From contig OZ242171.1 of assembly GCA_965205525.1 (NCBI GenBank), positions 186,001 through 250,000 on the forward strand: a stretch of 64,000 nt of DNA, read 5' to 3'. Positions within the stretch are counted from its first letter, which is position 1, and every line of letters starts with the position of its first letter. This stretch comes from G965205525 sp965205525. GTDB taxonomy: Bacteria > Pseudomonadota > Gammaproteobacteria > JABABF01. A model generated the notes under the pieces. The model ran no database searches. It saw nothing but the letters and a program-made list of their open reading frames with translations, and had not been told where the DNA came from. A program made the position numbers and the translations under genes. Positions 33,775 to 43,316 of this stretch are shown here, piece by piece.

Positions 33775-35652
33775 ATGAGACATACCGAGGCCTTGCCGCG
33801 TCCCTTGCGTGAGACCGCGCAGGTGGATCCGGCCGCTGTTCAGCCTTTCCCCGCTTCTAGCAAAGTATATGTGCAGGGCAGCCGTCCGGACCTGCAGGTC
33901 GGTATGCGAGAGGTGCAGGTCACGCCGACCCCGGCGGGGGAGGGCAGCCCCCCCTCTCCGAATCCCCCTCTTCGCCTGTATGACACCTCCGGGCCCTACA
34001 CGGACCCGCTGGCAAAGATTGATATCCGTCGCGGCCTGCCGCCTCTGCGGGCCGCCTGGATCCAAGAGCGGAGCGATACCGATGAGCTGAGGGAAGAGGG
34101 CTCGTCATTCACCCAGCGCCTGCGCAGGAATCCGGCGGCGGACGCCCTTCTTTTCCAGCGGCGGCATTCCCCCCGTCGCGCTGCTGCCGGGCGTGCGGTG
34201 ACCCAAATGCACTACGCACGGCGCGGCGAAATCACGCCGGAGATGGAGTACGCGGCTCTGCGGGAGAACCAAGGCCTCGCCGAGGCCCGCGCTGCCGGCT
34301 ATGTGCCGGGCGCCGGGGTGCCGGAGGAGTTCACCCCCGAGCTTGTGCGTCAGGAGGTGGCTGCCGGGCGCGCGATTCTGCCGGCCAACATCAATCATCC
34401 GGAGACCGAGCCAATGCTTATTGGCCGCAGGTTTCGGGTGAAGATCAATGCCAATATCGGTAATTCGGCTTTGGGCTCCTCGGTGGAGGAGGAAGTGGAA
34501 AAGCTGACCTGGGCTATTCGCTGGGGGGGCGATACCGTGATGGATCTGTCCACTGGCCGCAATATCCATGAAACCCGGGAATGGATTCTGCGCAATTCGC
34601 CGGTGCCCATCGGCACCGTCCCTATCTACCAGGCCCTGGAGAAGGCGGGGGGCATTGTTGAGGAACTGAACTGGGACATGTTCCGGGATACCTTGGTGGA
34701 GCAGGCGGAGCAGGGGGTGGATTACTTCACCATCCATGCCGGCGTGCTGCTCCGCTATGTGCCCCTCACCGCGGGCCGGGTTACCGGCATCGTCTCTCGG
34801 GGGGGGGCCATCATGGCCAAGTGGTGCCTGGCCCACCATCAGGAGAACTTTCTGTATACCCATTTCTCGGAAATCTGCGAGATCATGCGGGCTTACGATG
34901 TGGCTTTTTCCTTGGGGGACGGCCTGCGTCCGGGCTCTATTGCCGATGCCAATGACGAGGCCCAATTTGCCGAGCTTCGCACCTTGGGGGAGCTGACCCG
35001 AATCGCTTGGGAGCAGGATGTGCAGGTAATGGTGGAGGGCCCCGGGCATGTCCCCATGCACCAGATAAAGGAGAACATGGATCTTCAGGACAAGGAGTGT
35101 CACGGGGCGCCCTTTTATACCTTGGGACCCCTGACCACCGATATCGCCCCGGGCTACGATCACATCACTTCCGCCATCGGCGCCGCTATGATCGGCTGGT
35201 ACGGCTGTGCCATGCTCTGCTATGTCACACCCAAGGAGCACTTGGGGCTGCCGGACAAGGATGATGTCAAGCAGGGCATCATCGCCTATCGCATCGCTGC
35301 CCATGCTGCCGATTTGGCCCGGGGGCATCCTGCGGCCCGCCTGCGGGATGATGCCCTGTCAAAGGCGCGCTTTGAATTCCGCTGGGAGGACCAGTTCAAT
35401 CTCGGGCTGGACCCGGACACCGCCCGCAGCTACCACGATGCAACCCTGCCGAAGGAATCGGCCAAGCTGGCCCATTTCTGCTCTATGTGCGGGCCAAAAT
35501 TCTGCTCCATGGCGATCAGTCGCGAGATCGGGGAGCAGGCGGCCCAGGCAGCGGACGGCATGCGCAAGAAAGCCCAGGAATTCCGCGCTGGCGGCGGCGA
35601 GCTGTATGTGGACGCCGGGCCCGCCGCTGCGGTGGACAAGACGGCTGGCTGA
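33775..35652 (+). CDS. thiC: Phosphomethylpyrimidine synthase ThiC
   Basis: Radical SAM enzyme that rearranges aminoimidazole ribotide into the pyrimidine half of thiamin. The 625-aa product is full length. Visible are QMHYARRGEITPEMEYAALRE, NANIGNSALGSSVEEEVEKL, TIHAGVLLRYVPLT, EGPGHVPMHQIKENM, and the C-terminal cluster-binding CSMCGPKFCSM near residue 570. First gene of the operon, downstream of the TPP riboswitch. Confidence 0.98.
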   Translation: MRHTEALPRPLRETAQVDPAAVQPFPASSKVYVQGSRPDLQVGMREVQVTPTPAGEGSPPSPNPPLRLYDTSGPYTDPLAKIDIRRGLPPLRAAWIQERSDTDELREEGSSFTQRLRRNPAADALLFQRRHSPRRAAAGRAVTQMHYARRGEITPEMEYAALRENQGLAEARAAGYVPGAGVPEEFTPELVRQEVAAGRAILPANINHPETEPMLIGRRFRVKINANIGNSALGSSVEEEVEKLTWAIRWGGDTVMDLSTGRNIHETREWILRNSPVPIGTVPIYQALEKAGGIVEELNWDMFRDTLVEQAEQGVDYFTIHAGVLLRYVPLTAGRVTGIVSRGGAIMAKWCLAHHQENFLYTHFSEICEIMRAYDVAFSLGDGLRPGSIADANDEAQFAELRTLGELTRIAWEQDVQVMVEGPGHVPMHQIKENMDLQDKECHGAPFYTLGPLTTDIAPGYDHITSAIGAAMIGWYGCAMLCYVTPKEHLGLPDKDDVKQGIIAYRIAAHAADLARGHPAARLRDDALSKARFEFRWEDQFNLGLDPDTARSYHDATLPKESAKLAHFCSMCGPKFCSMAISREIGEQAAQAADGMRKKAQEFRAGGGELYVDAGPAAAVDKTAG

Positions 35653-35664
35653 AGGAAGTTGGGC

Positions 35665-36744
35665 GTGCAGCATGTCGGCTTGGCCGGTGCTGGCCTGATC
35701 GGGCGCCTGCTGGCCTGGCGCCTGCTCCGCTGCGGTTACCGAGTAAGCATTTTTGACGGGGACGACCGGGCGGGCCAGGCTGCTGCCGGCACCACTGCTG
35801 CCGGTATGCTGGCACCGATGAGCGAAGGGGCAGAAGGAGAGGAACAGGTGGCCGAAATGGGGCGGGACTCGGTGACGGCATGGAAGGGACTGCTGGCAGA
35901 CCTCGTCGCCGATGGTGCGCCGACAGTGGATTTTCGCGCCACCGGAAGCCTGGTGGTGGCCCATGCAGCAGATATCGGCAACTGGAAGTGCTTTCGCACT
36001 CGCCTGGCTGCCTTGGGCTCCGATGGCTGGCAGGAGTTGGACCAGGGACAGCTCTTGGCCCTTGAACCGGAGCTTGCGGATAGATTTCCTCGTGGGCTGC
36101 ACCTTTCCGCCGAAGGCTGCCTGGACAGCCGGCAGCTGTTTGCAGCTTTGGAAAAGGTGATCCATTCCATGGGAGGTGTGTGGCACTGTGGCGAGCAGGT
36201 GGCGGAGGTGCACCCGGGAGAACTGCGGCTGGCGAGCGGTGCCCGCCTCTGCTTTGATTTGGCGGCAGACTGCCGCGGCATGGGTGCCAAGGAGCAGTGG
36301 CCGGGACTTCGGGGGGTGCGTGGCGAGCTGCTTTTAGTGCGTGCCCAGGAGGTGCAGCTTTCCCGTCCGGTGCGGCTGCTGCATCCCCGGTATCAACTGT
36401 ACCTGGTGCCCCGGAAGGAGCAGGTTTTTGTGGCGGGTGCTACGGAGATAGAGAGCGATGCCTGCCACGGTGTGACGGTGCGCTCCGGTCTTGAGCTGCT
36501 GTCCGCCCTGTTCAGTCTGCACCCGGGCTTTGCTGAGGCGGAGATTCTAGAACTGAATACTGGCCTGCGCCCCGCTTTTCCCGATAACCTGCCCAAGGTT
36601 GAAGCAGCTCCGGGCCTGCTTCGCATCAACGGTCTCTATCGTCATGGCTACCTGCTGGCCCCTGCGCTCTTGGAGAGGGGCATGGCGGCACTCACGGCGA
36701 TGAGCCGACGACGGCATTACCGGGGCGAGCGCGAAACCGCATGA
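35665..36744 (+). CDS. thiO: Glycine oxidase ThiO
   Basis: FAD enzyme that oxidises glycine to the imine used in thiazole formation, replacing anaerobic ThiH. I prefer the GTG at 35665, six nt after AGGAAG; TTG at 35659 is an alternative. The 359-aa product begins with the FAD dinucleotide fold VGLAGAGLIGRLLAWRLLRCG, then AAGTTAAGMLAPMSE and, near the end, NTGLRPAFPDNLPK and GLYRHGYLLAPAL. It follows thiC by 12 nt and overlaps thiS in an ATGA. Its presence implies an aerobic thiazole route. Confidence 0.92.
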   Translation: MQHVGLAGAGLIGRLLAWRLLRCGYRVSIFDGDDRAGQAAAGTTAAGMLAPMSEGAEGEEQVAEMGRDSVTAWKGLLADLVADGAPTVDFRATGSLVVAHAADIGNWKCFRTRLAALGSDGWQELDQGQLLALEPELADRFPRGLHLSAEGCLDSRQLFAALEKVIHSMGGVWHCGEQVAEVHPGELRLASGARLCFDLAADCRGMGAKEQWPGLRGVRGELLLVRAQEVQLSRPVRLLHPRYQLYLVPRKEQVFVAGATEIESDACHGVTVRSGLELLSALFSLHPGFAEAEILELNTGLRPAFPDNLPKVEAAPGLLRINGLYRHGYLLAPALLERGMAALTAMSRRRHYRGERETA

Positions 36745-36947
36745 GCATGGCAGTTTCCCTGAACGGCGAGTGCCAGGAGTTGCCAGCCGAGGCTCTCTTG
36801 GCACGAGCCCTAGAGGAATGGAGTTATGTCCGGGAAGAGGTGGCGGTGGCTGTCAATGGCGAGTTTGTCCCCCGCGAGGACTATGATACGCACCGTCTGC
36901 ATGCCGGGGACTGCGTGGATGTGGTGGGACCGGTGCAGGGCGGCTGA
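36741..36947 (+). CDS. thiS: Sulfur carrier protein ThiS
   Basis: A 68-aa ubiquitin-fold sulfur carrier ending in the required Gly-Gly (VGPVQGG), which is adenylated and thiocarboxylated before donating sulfur to thiazole. Typical MSMAVSLNGECQELP start. The ATG overlaps the thiO stop and its own stop abuts the thiG start. The partner adenylyltransferase ThiF is not in the window. Confidence 0.93.
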   Translation: MSMAVSLNGECQELPAEALLARALEEWSYVREEVAVAVNGEFVPREDYDTHRLHAGDCVDVVGPVQGG

Positions 36948-37745
36948 GTGGAAACGGACTCTTGGAGCCTGTACGGGCACACCCTGCACAATCGTCTGCT
37001 GCTGGGTACCGCCCTCTATCCCTCGCCCCAGGTGATGCGGGATGCAGTCCTCGCCGCCGATGCCGGAGTGCTTACCGTCTCCCTGCGCCGCCAGTCTCCG
37101 GGACAGGCGGGCGGGCGGGACATATGGGAGTATGTTCGGTCTCTGGAGCGCCCGCTGCTGCCAAATACTGCCGGCTGCCATACGGCCCGAGAGGCGATTG
37201 CCCTGGCGGCCATGAGTCGGGAAATTTTCTCCACCGATTGGATCAAGCTGGAAGTCATCGGTGATGACTACAACCTGCAGCCGGATGCTTTTGGCTTGGT
37301 GGAGGCGGCATCGCAGCTGGTGCGGGACGATTTTCGGGTTTTTCCGTATTGCACCGACGATCTGGTGCTCTGTCGCCGCCTGCTGGATGCGGGGTGCGAG
37401 GTGCTGATGCCTTGGGCAGCACCTATCGGCACCGGTCGGGGTCTTTTGAATCCATACGCATTGAACACCTTGCGGGAGCGTCTGCCGGAGGCGACACTCA
37501 TCGTAGATGCGGGTTTAGGACGACCTTCTGACGCGGCCTTGGTCATGGAGATGGGCTTTGACGGCGTGCTTCTCAATACTGCCGTGGCCCAGGCCGGTGA
37601 TCCGGTGGGGATGGCCCGGGCTTTTGCCGCCGCCGTCGCCGCCGGTCGCGAGGCATTAAAGAGCGGCATCATGCCCGAGCGCCAGACCGCCCGGCCCAGC
37701 ACACCAGCCCTCGGAGTCCCCTTCTGGCACCAGGTGGGAGACTGA
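36948..37745 (+). CDS. thiG: Thiazole synthase ThiG
   Basis: Builds the thiazole ring from DXP, ThiS thiocarboxylate and the glycine imine. The 265-aa product starts at a GTG directly after the thiS stop. The Schiff-base lysine is Lys100 in STDWIKLEVIGDD; RLLLGTALYPSPQVM, LMPWAAPIGTGRGL, VDAGLGRPSDAALVMEMG and LLNTAVAQAGDP are all characteristic. DXP would come from dxs, encoded later in the window. Confidence 0.96.
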   Translation: METDSWSLYGHTLHNRLLLGTALYPSPQVMRDAVLAADAGVLTVSLRRQSPGQAGGRDIWEYVRSLERPLLPNTAGCHTAREAIALAAMSREIFSTDWIKLEVIGDDYNLQPDAFGLVEAASQLVRDDFRVFPYCTDDLVLCRRLLDAGCEVLMPWAAPIGTGRGLLNPYALNTLRERLPEATLIVDAGLGRPSDAALVMEMGFDGVLLNTAVAQAGDPVGMARAFAAAVAAGREALKSGIMPERQTARPSTPALGVPFWHQVGD

Positions 37746-37750
37746 GGGGC

Positions 37751-39268
37751 ATGCCGCCCCCCATTGCTTGGACCATCGCCGGCTCTGACAGCGGCGGCCA
37801 CGCTGGCATTCAAGCAGATCTTCAGACTTTCGCCGATTTCGGTGTCCACGGCTGCTCGGTGCTGACGGCGATTACCGCCCAGAATAGCCGGGAGCTGGCC
37901 GCGGTTCATCCTCTGCCTGCCCCTTGGGTGCGGGAGCAGGTCCAGGCGCTAAAAAAAGATCTGTCCCCCGGGGCGGTCAAGCTGGGTCTGCTGGGAGGTC
38001 GGGAGAATGCCCGGGCAGTCTTTGAATTTCTGGCGGACTGGCCGGGTTTCCTGGCCTGGGACCCGGTGCTTGAAGCAAGTGTCGGCGGTGCGCTGGCCGA
38101 GGGGGATTGGCTGGCCCAGCTGCCGGCGCACTTGGGACGGGCCGATATCCTCACCCCCAATCGGCCGGAGGCCGAGCAGCTCACTGGCCTTTCTATTCGG
38201 ACACCGGCAGAGATGAAGCGGGCTGTGGAAGCCCTTTTGGAGAAGGGCACTCGCTCCGTGCTGCTGAAGGGCGGGCATATGGATTTTGAGGATGAGACGG
38301 CTGACCGCGTGTGGGATTGCTGGAGTGACGGCTCGCAGCTGCTGTGGCTCGGAAGCAGAAAGATTGATACCCCCCACACCCGTGGCTCCGGCTGCACCCT
38401 GTCCGCTGCCATCGCCGCCGCTGTCGCCATCGGGCATGCTCTTGAAGATGCCTTGGTTCTGGCCCGGGCCCGCCTCAGCTGGGGACTGCGCCATGCCGCC
38501 GGCCTCGGTGCCGGCCCCGGCCCTGTCGCCCACGGGGGTGCTGCCTTCCGGCTGCAGGATCTGCCTGCGTTGAGCAGTGTGTTTCCCCCGGCGGCACCGC
38601 CCGTGTTTCCCAGGTGCGAAGTTCTGGCCCTGGGCCTGTACCCGGTGGTGGACAGTGCCGAGTGGGTGGAGCGCATGCTGGCCCTCGGCGTGAAGACAGT
38701 GCAGCTGCGCATCAAGGATGCATCCGCTGCAGCCCTGGACCGGGAGGTGGCACAAGCCGCCGCCGCCGCCCTGCGCTGCAGTGCTCGCCTGGTGATCAAC
38801 GATTATTGGCAGGCGGCGATTCGCCACCGGGCATGGGGTGTGCATTTGGGGCAGGAGGACTTGGCCGGGGCAGATTTGTCCGCGATTGCCGCTGCTGGCC
38901 TCCGCCTTGGCATCAGCACCCACACTTGGCATGAAATCGCACGCGCCCATGCTCTTCGCCCCAGTTACATAGCTCTTGGTCCAGTCTTTCCCACCACCAG
39001 CAAGCCGATGTCGGTACCTTCACTGGGTCTGGAGCAGCTGGGAGAATGGTGCCGTCTTTTGGGGAATGACTACCCGCTGGTCGCTATCGGCGGGATTGAC
39101 TCGGCAAATGCTGACGAGGTGCTGGATGCGGGGGCGGGCAGTATCGCCATGATCCGCGCCATTACCGATGCTCCGGATCCGGCATCGGCAGTGATGCACT
39201 TGCAGCAACAGGTCGCAGCGCATCGGTCAGACAGGCAAAACCTGCCCCCCGTCTACGAGGAGCGCTAG
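37751..39268 (+). CDS. Fused HMP-P kinase / thiamin-phosphate synthase (ThiD-ThiE)
   Basis: A 505-aa fusion. Residues 1 to about 275 are ThiD: TIAGSDSGGHAGIQADLQTF, TPNRPEAEQLTG and the anion-hole DTPHTRGSGCTLSAAIAAA. After a Pro-rich linker, residues about 290-500 are ThiE: LGLYPVVDS, VKTVQLRIKD, LVINDYWQAAI with VHLGQEDL, and VAIGGID. It phosphorylates HMP-P and then joins it to thiazole phosphate. It starts 5 nt after thiG and ends by overlapping galE, which converges, by 4 nt. This completes the thiamin operon. Confidence 0.93.
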   Translation: MPPPIAWTIAGSDSGGHAGIQADLQTFADFGVHGCSVLTAITAQNSRELAAVHPLPAPWVREQVQALKKDLSPGAVKLGLLGGRENARAVFEFLADWPGFLAWDPVLEASVGGALAEGDWLAQLPAHLGRADILTPNRPEAEQLTGLSIRTPAEMKRAVEALLEKGTRSVLLKGGHMDFEDETADRVWDCWSDGSQLLWLGSRKIDTPHTRGSGCTLSAAIAAAVAIGHALEDALVLARARLSWGLRHAAGLGAGPGPVAHGGAAFRLQDLPALSSVFPPAAPPVFPRCEVLALGLYPVVDSAEWVERMLALGVKTVQLRIKDASAAALDREVAQAAAAALRCSARLVINDYWQAAIRHRAWGVHLGQEDLAGADLSAIAAAGLRLGISTHTWHEIARAHALRPSYIALGPVFPTTSKPMSVPSLGLEQLGEWCRLLGNDYPLVAIGGIDSANADEVLDAGAGSIAMIRAITDAPDPASAVMHLQQQVAAHRSDRQNLPPVYEER

Positions 39269-40275
39269 GAATAGCCGTCGGGGTTGCGGCGCTGCCAGTT
39301 CCACGCATCCCGGGTCATTGCGTTCAGGTCCAGCTCTGCTCGCCAATCCAATTCTTTTTCCGCCAGCGCGGGATCTGCATAGCAAGTCGCTGCATCGCCG
39401 GGGCGGCGCGCAACTGTGTGCCGGGGGATCTGTCTTCCAGAGGCGCGCTCAAAGGCGGCCACCACCTCCAAGACCGAGTAGCCGCGTCCAGTGCCCAGGT
39501 TGCAGCACAGTATTCCGGGCTTCTGCACCAGCCGCTCAAGGGCCTTTGTATGTCCCCGGGCCAGATCCATCACGTGGAGGTAGTCCCGGATACCGGTGCC
39601 GTCCTCGGTCGGGTAATCGTTGCCGAACACGTGCAGCTTTTTCAGTCTGCCCGCCGCCACCTGGCTGATATAGGGCAGCAGGTTGTTGGGGACACCGCGG
39701 GGGTCTTCGCCGATGAGTCCGCTGGGATGAGCTCCGACCGGGTTGAAATAGCGCAGCAGCGCGATGCGCCATCGGCTGTCGGCGGCGTACAGATCCCGCA
39801 GCACCTGCTCAATCATATGCTTTGAGCGGCCGTAGGGGTTCAAGGGCCGCAGCGGTGCGTCTTCTGGCACCGGCACTGTCTCAGGATCGCCGTACACGGT
39901 GGCAGAGGAACTGAACACCAAGCGGAATATGCCCGCTGCGGCCATCGCTTCGCACAGATGTATCGTCCCGAGCAGGTTGTTCTGATAATAGCGCAGCGGC
40001 TCTGCCACCGACTCCGCCACCGATTTCAGCCCGGCCAAGTGTATTGCGCCGTCAAAATTTTTTGCTTGCAAGAGTGCTGACAAGGGCTTCTGATCCAGCA
40101 GGTCTACCTGGTGAAACTCGGGGACTTTTCCGGTAATTTTTGCCACCCGCTTAAGGGCTTCTTGACTGCCGTTGCACAGGTTGTCTGCCACGACCACTTC
40201 ATGCCCTGCATGCAGCAGTTCAGCGCAGATATGACTGCCGATGTAGCCGGCGCCGCCGGTGACTAGGATGCGCAT
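39265..40275 (-). CDS. galE: UDP-glucose 4-epimerase
   Basis: NAD-dependent epimerase interconverting UDP-glucose and UDP-galactose (and possibly the N-acetyl forms) for surface polysaccharides. The 336-aa product has the Rossmann motif VTGGAGYIGSHICAELL near residues 5-21, SSSATVYGDP, the catalytic YGRSKHMIE (Tyr and Lys) near residue 148, and RYFNPVGAHPSG. Lone gene between the thiamin operon and a 499-nt noncoding region. Confidence 0.95.
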   Translation of the reverse strand: MRILVTGGAGYIGSHICAELLHAGHEVVVADNLCNGSQEALKRVAKITGKVPEFHQVDLLDQKPLSALLQAKNFDGAIHLAGLKSVAESVAEPLRYYQNNLLGTIHLCEAMAAAGIFRLVFSSSATVYGDPETVPVPEDAPLRPLNPYGRSKHMIEQVLRDLYAADSRWRIALLRYFNPVGAHPSGLIGEDPRGVPNNLLPYISQVAAGRLKKLHVFGNDYPTEDGTGIRDYLHVMDLARGHTKALERLVQKPGILCCNLGTGRGYSVLEVVAAFERASGRQIPRHTVARRPGDAATCYADPALAEKELDWRAELDLNAMTRDAWNWQRRNPDGYS

Positions 40276-40774
40276 CAGGGAGGGCTGGATGTAATGCCAG
40301 GGAAAGATGCCTGTATCGGCTTGCAGAGCAGTGTTGTCATCTGTGCCTGCTTTTTAGTTGCGACGGAGGGCCCATTTTTAACCATTTCCCGCGTGATAAA
40401 AAAGAAAGTATTTTTTCTATCTTTTGCAGGAAGAGAAAAGGTATCCCCAAAATTTTGAAAGTGGTGGCATGCTGTGGGTGTAAGACAGGACTGACCTTCA
40501 GAAGGAAATGTTCGAGCCTGGAGATGTTTAGCATAGACGCTTGCAGATGGGAGCCTGCATAGTACAGGTTAGCCTTTAATTTTACTATGCATTCAGGATG
40601 ATTGGGTGTCCCCTCGGCCATGACTTCTAATGCGCATTGGGAGGGATGCAGTATGGGGGGGATCCAGTGCTGCACTCGTGCTGCAAGGTGAGGCCAGCGG
40701 CCGGCGGCGATGGCTGTGTTAGAATGGCAAATTCCATTTTATTTGTTTCCTGCCCCTGTTTTCCCTGTATCCGC
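40276..40774. other. Long noncoding region between galE and ribA
   Basis: Almost 500 nt, lower in GC than its neighbours, between divergent galE and ribA. I compared it by eye with the FMN riboswitch core and found no match. No convincing promoter, tRNA or gene was found; open frames of about 60-110 codons lack similarity and look like chance. It could hold a small RNA or be a decayed gene. Confidence 0.4.
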
Positions 40775-41371
40775 ATGGCAATCAAATTGGTCGCTTCAGC
40801 AGCGCTGCCCACTCGCTTTGCTAAATTCCGGATTCATACTTTTCATGATGAGGAAAGGAGGGAAAATCATCTTGCGCTTACCCTCGGAGATTTGCATGCC
40901 GGGACGACAGATGGGGACAGTGTACTGGTGCGAGTGCATTCCAGCTGCGCTACCGGAGACGCATTGTTCAGCCTGCGCTGCGATTGTGGCGCGCAACTAG
41001 AGCTCGCGCTTAAAAAAATTGCCGAGGAGGGGAAGGGCCTTTTGATCTATATGCAGCAGGAGGGGCGTGGCATTGGCCTGCCGGAGAAGATTCGCGCCTA
41101 CGAACTGCAAGACGGGGGCATGGATACAGTAGAAGCGAATATTGCTCTCGGCTTTGCATCAGACCAGCGCGAGTACGATGCCGCAGCAGAGATCTGTTAT
41201 TACTTCCATGTCCAGTCCCTGCGCCTGATGACGAATAATCCGGACAAAGTGGCATCGCTTGAAGCCTTGGGCTTAAAAGTGGCGGAGCGAGTTCCGCACC
41301 GGGCAGGTCAAAATCCTCATAATGAGAGCTATCTAAAAACCAAGGCAGAGAAGCTGGGACACCTGCTCTAA
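40775..41371 (+). CDS. ribA: GTP cyclohydrolase II
   Basis: First step of riboflavin synthesis: opens GTP and releases formate and PPi. The ATG at 40775 (MAIKLVASAALPTRF) matches the family start; the frame is open 46 codons upstream without similarity. The 198-aa product has the three zinc cysteines Cys58, Cys69 and Cys71 in SSCATGDALFSLRCDC, followed by QQEGRGIGLPEKIRAYELQD and LMTNNPDKV. It is the single-function form, not fused to RibB. Confidence 0.95.
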   Translation: MAIKLVASAALPTRFAKFRIHTFHDEERRENHLALTLGDLHAGTTDGDSVLVRVHSSCATGDALFSLRCDCGAQLELALKKIAEEGKGLLIYMQQEGRGIGLPEKIRAYELQDGGMDTVEANIALGFASDQREYDAAAEICYYFHVQSLRLMTNNPDKVASLEALGLKVAERVPHRAGQNPHNESYLKTKAEKLGHLL

Positions 41372-41420
41372 ACCCTGCGCACTCTGCTGTATTGCGTGTT
41401 TGCCATGAACAGAGCACTGT

Positions 41421-43316
41421 TCAGTTATCCTCTGGCTTTTTTTCTATCTGCCCCAATCGCTCTTGGATTGCTCGGGCTATGCCCGCTTCATTTAAACCGC
41501 ATTCTGTCAGCTGTTCGCTGCGGCTAGCATGCCCGACAAAGTAATCTGGAATACCGAGATGCAAAAGCGCGGCGTGTGCACCGTCTTGTGCACACACCTG
41601 ACTTACCGCCGTGCCGGCACCGCCGGCGATAGCATTGTCTTCCACCGTGACGAGCAGTTCATGACTGCCGGCTAAGCGTAAAACAAGCTGCCGGTCCAAC
41701 GGCTTGACAAAGCGCATGTCGGCGACACTGGCATCCATCGCCTCACCGACCTTGAGGGCGGTATCCAAGAGCGGTCCGAAAACCAGCAGAGCAATGCGTC
41801 GGCCCTCGCGCACAAGCAAGGCCTCGCCTACGGGGACCGGTGCCGGCGGGGTTCGCGGCACTAGTGCGGGGGCCATTCCCCGCGGGTAGCGCACTACGGC
41901 CGGGCCCGGGTGCAGGAAGCCCGTATCCAGCAAGCGGCGCATCTCCTCGCCGTTGGAGGGTGTCATGATGGTCAGGTTTGGCACGGTGCGCAGGTAACTG
42001 AGATCAAAGTTTCCGGAATGGGTTGGACCGTCCTCTCCCACCAGCCCGGCTCGGTCCACAGCGAATAGCACGTCTAAGTTCTGCAGTGCCACATCGTGGA
42101 TCAATTGATCATAGGCGCGCTGCAGAAAGGTGGAATAAATTGCAACCACCGGTTTCATTCCCTCGCAGGCCAGACCTGCTGCCAGGGTTACGCTGTGCTG
42201 CTCAGCGATGGCGACATCAAAAAAGCGCTTCGGGTATTTCTTTGCATATTCTGTCATCCCGGAGCCTTCGCACATCGCCGGGGTAATCGCTGCCAGCCGC
42301 GGTTCTCTCTCAGCGGTATCGCACAGCCAGTCGCCAAATACCTGTTGGTATTTCGGTGCCGGATTTTTAGGTTTTGCTATCTTCGGCGTCTCAATCTTGG
42401 CAATGGCATGGTGCTTGATTGGATCCGCCTCGGCAGGAGCATACCCCTTGCCTTTGACCGTCAGCACATGCAGCAGCTGCGGCCCGGGGCGGTCGCGCAT
42501 GTTGCGCAGGGTGGAGACCAGTAATTTCATGTTGTGCCCATCTATGGGACCGATGTAGTTGAGGCCCAGCTCCTCAAACAGGGTGCCAGGGGCTACCATG
42601 CCCTTGACATGCTCCTCCGTGCGCCGCGCCAATTTCCCGGCAGCTGGCATTCTGGATAATACTTTTTGTCCTCCCTCCCTCAGTGCGATGTACAGTCTGC
42701 TCGCCCAGATTCGTGCAAAGTAGTTGTGCAGGCCGCCAATGTTGCGAGAGATGGACATCTGGTTATCGTTCAGCACTACCAGCATGCTGGCTTTCGTCGC
42801 CCCGGCATGTGCCATTGCCTCGTAGGCCATGCCGGCCGTCATGCCGCCATCGCCGATAATGGCGACTACGCGGCGTTTTTTATCCTCTAGGCGTGCTGCC
42901 AGAGCCATACCCAGGGCGGCGCTGATGCTGGTGCTGGAATGACCGGCGCCAAAAATATCGTAAGGGCTTTCTTCCCTCTTTAGAAAACCTGCCAGCCCGC
43001 CGCGCTGTCGCAGGCTGTTCATCTGCCCGCGGCGGCCAGTCAAGACCTTATGGGGGTAGGTTTGGTGCCCTACATCCCATACCAGCCGGTCGGTCGGCGT
43101 TTCATACAGGTAATGCAGGGCGATGGCAAGCTCCACCGTGCCCAGATTGGCACCGAAATGTCCGCCCGTCTGCCCGATGGTGTACAGCAGAAAGGCGCGC
43201 AGCTCTTTTGCCAGCTGCGGCAGCTGGCTTTCCTCCAGCTGTCGCAGGTCCGTCGGGCTTTCAATGCAGTCCAGCAGAGGAGTTTCCGGACACTTTTCAG
43301 GAATTTCTTCAAACAT
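41421..43316 (-). CDS. dxs: 1-deoxy-D-xylulose-5-phosphate synthase
   Basis: Thiamin-dependent entry enzyme of the MEP isoprenoid pathway, also supplying DXP to thiamin thiazole. The 631-aa product has GGHFGANLGTVELAIALHYL, VWDVGHQTYPHKVLTGR, the TPP motif GDGGMTAGMAYEAMAHAG followed by LNDNQMSISRNIGG, and DRAGLVGEDGPTHSG. Third gene of xseB-ispA-dxs. A 192-nt gap separates it from ispA, so it may have some independent control. Confidence 0.97.
   Translation of the reverse strand: MFEEIPEKCPETPLLDCIESPTDLRQLEESQLPQLAKELRAFLLYTIGQTGGHFGANLGTVELAIALHYLYETPTDRLVWDVGHQTYPHKVLTGRRGQMNSLRQRGGLAGFLKREESPYDIFGAGHSSTSISAALGMALAARLEDKKRRVVAIIGDGGMTAGMAYEAMAHAGATKASMLVVLNDNQMSISRNIGGLHNYFARIWASRLYIALREGGQKVLSRMPAAGKLARRTEEHVKGMVAPGTLFEELGLNYIGPIDGHNMKLLVSTLRNMRDRPGPQLLHVLTVKGKGYAPAEADPIKHHAIAKIETPKIAKPKNPAPKYQQVFGDWLCDTAEREPRLAAITPAMCEGSGMTEYAKKYPKRFFDVAIAEQHSVTLAAGLACEGMKPVVAIYSTFLQRAYDQLIHDVALQNLDVLFAVDRAGLVGEDGPTHSGNFDLSYLRTVPNLTIMTPSNGEEMRRLLDTGFLHPGPAVVRYPRGMAPALVPRTPPAPVPVGEALLVREGRRIALLVFGPLLDTALKVGEAMDASVADMRFVKPLDRQLVLRLAGSHELLVTVEDNAIAGGAGTAVSQVCAQDGAHAALLHLGIPDYFVGHASRSEQLTECGLNEAGIARAIQERLGQIEKKPEDN

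Noticed and set aside
40337..40675. Open frame of 112 codons on the minus strand upstream of galE
   Set aside because: Composition is irregular, there is no ribosome-binding site, and no recognisable domain; treated as noncoding.
40276..40774. FMN riboswitch before ribA
   Set aside because: The conserved blocks of the RFN element (such as GGGGCAGGGTGAAATTCCC) are not present.
41407..41422. Inverted repeat GAACAG-AGCA-CTGTTC between ribA and dxs
   Set aside because: Six base pairs with no T run on either strand; too weak to call a terminator.
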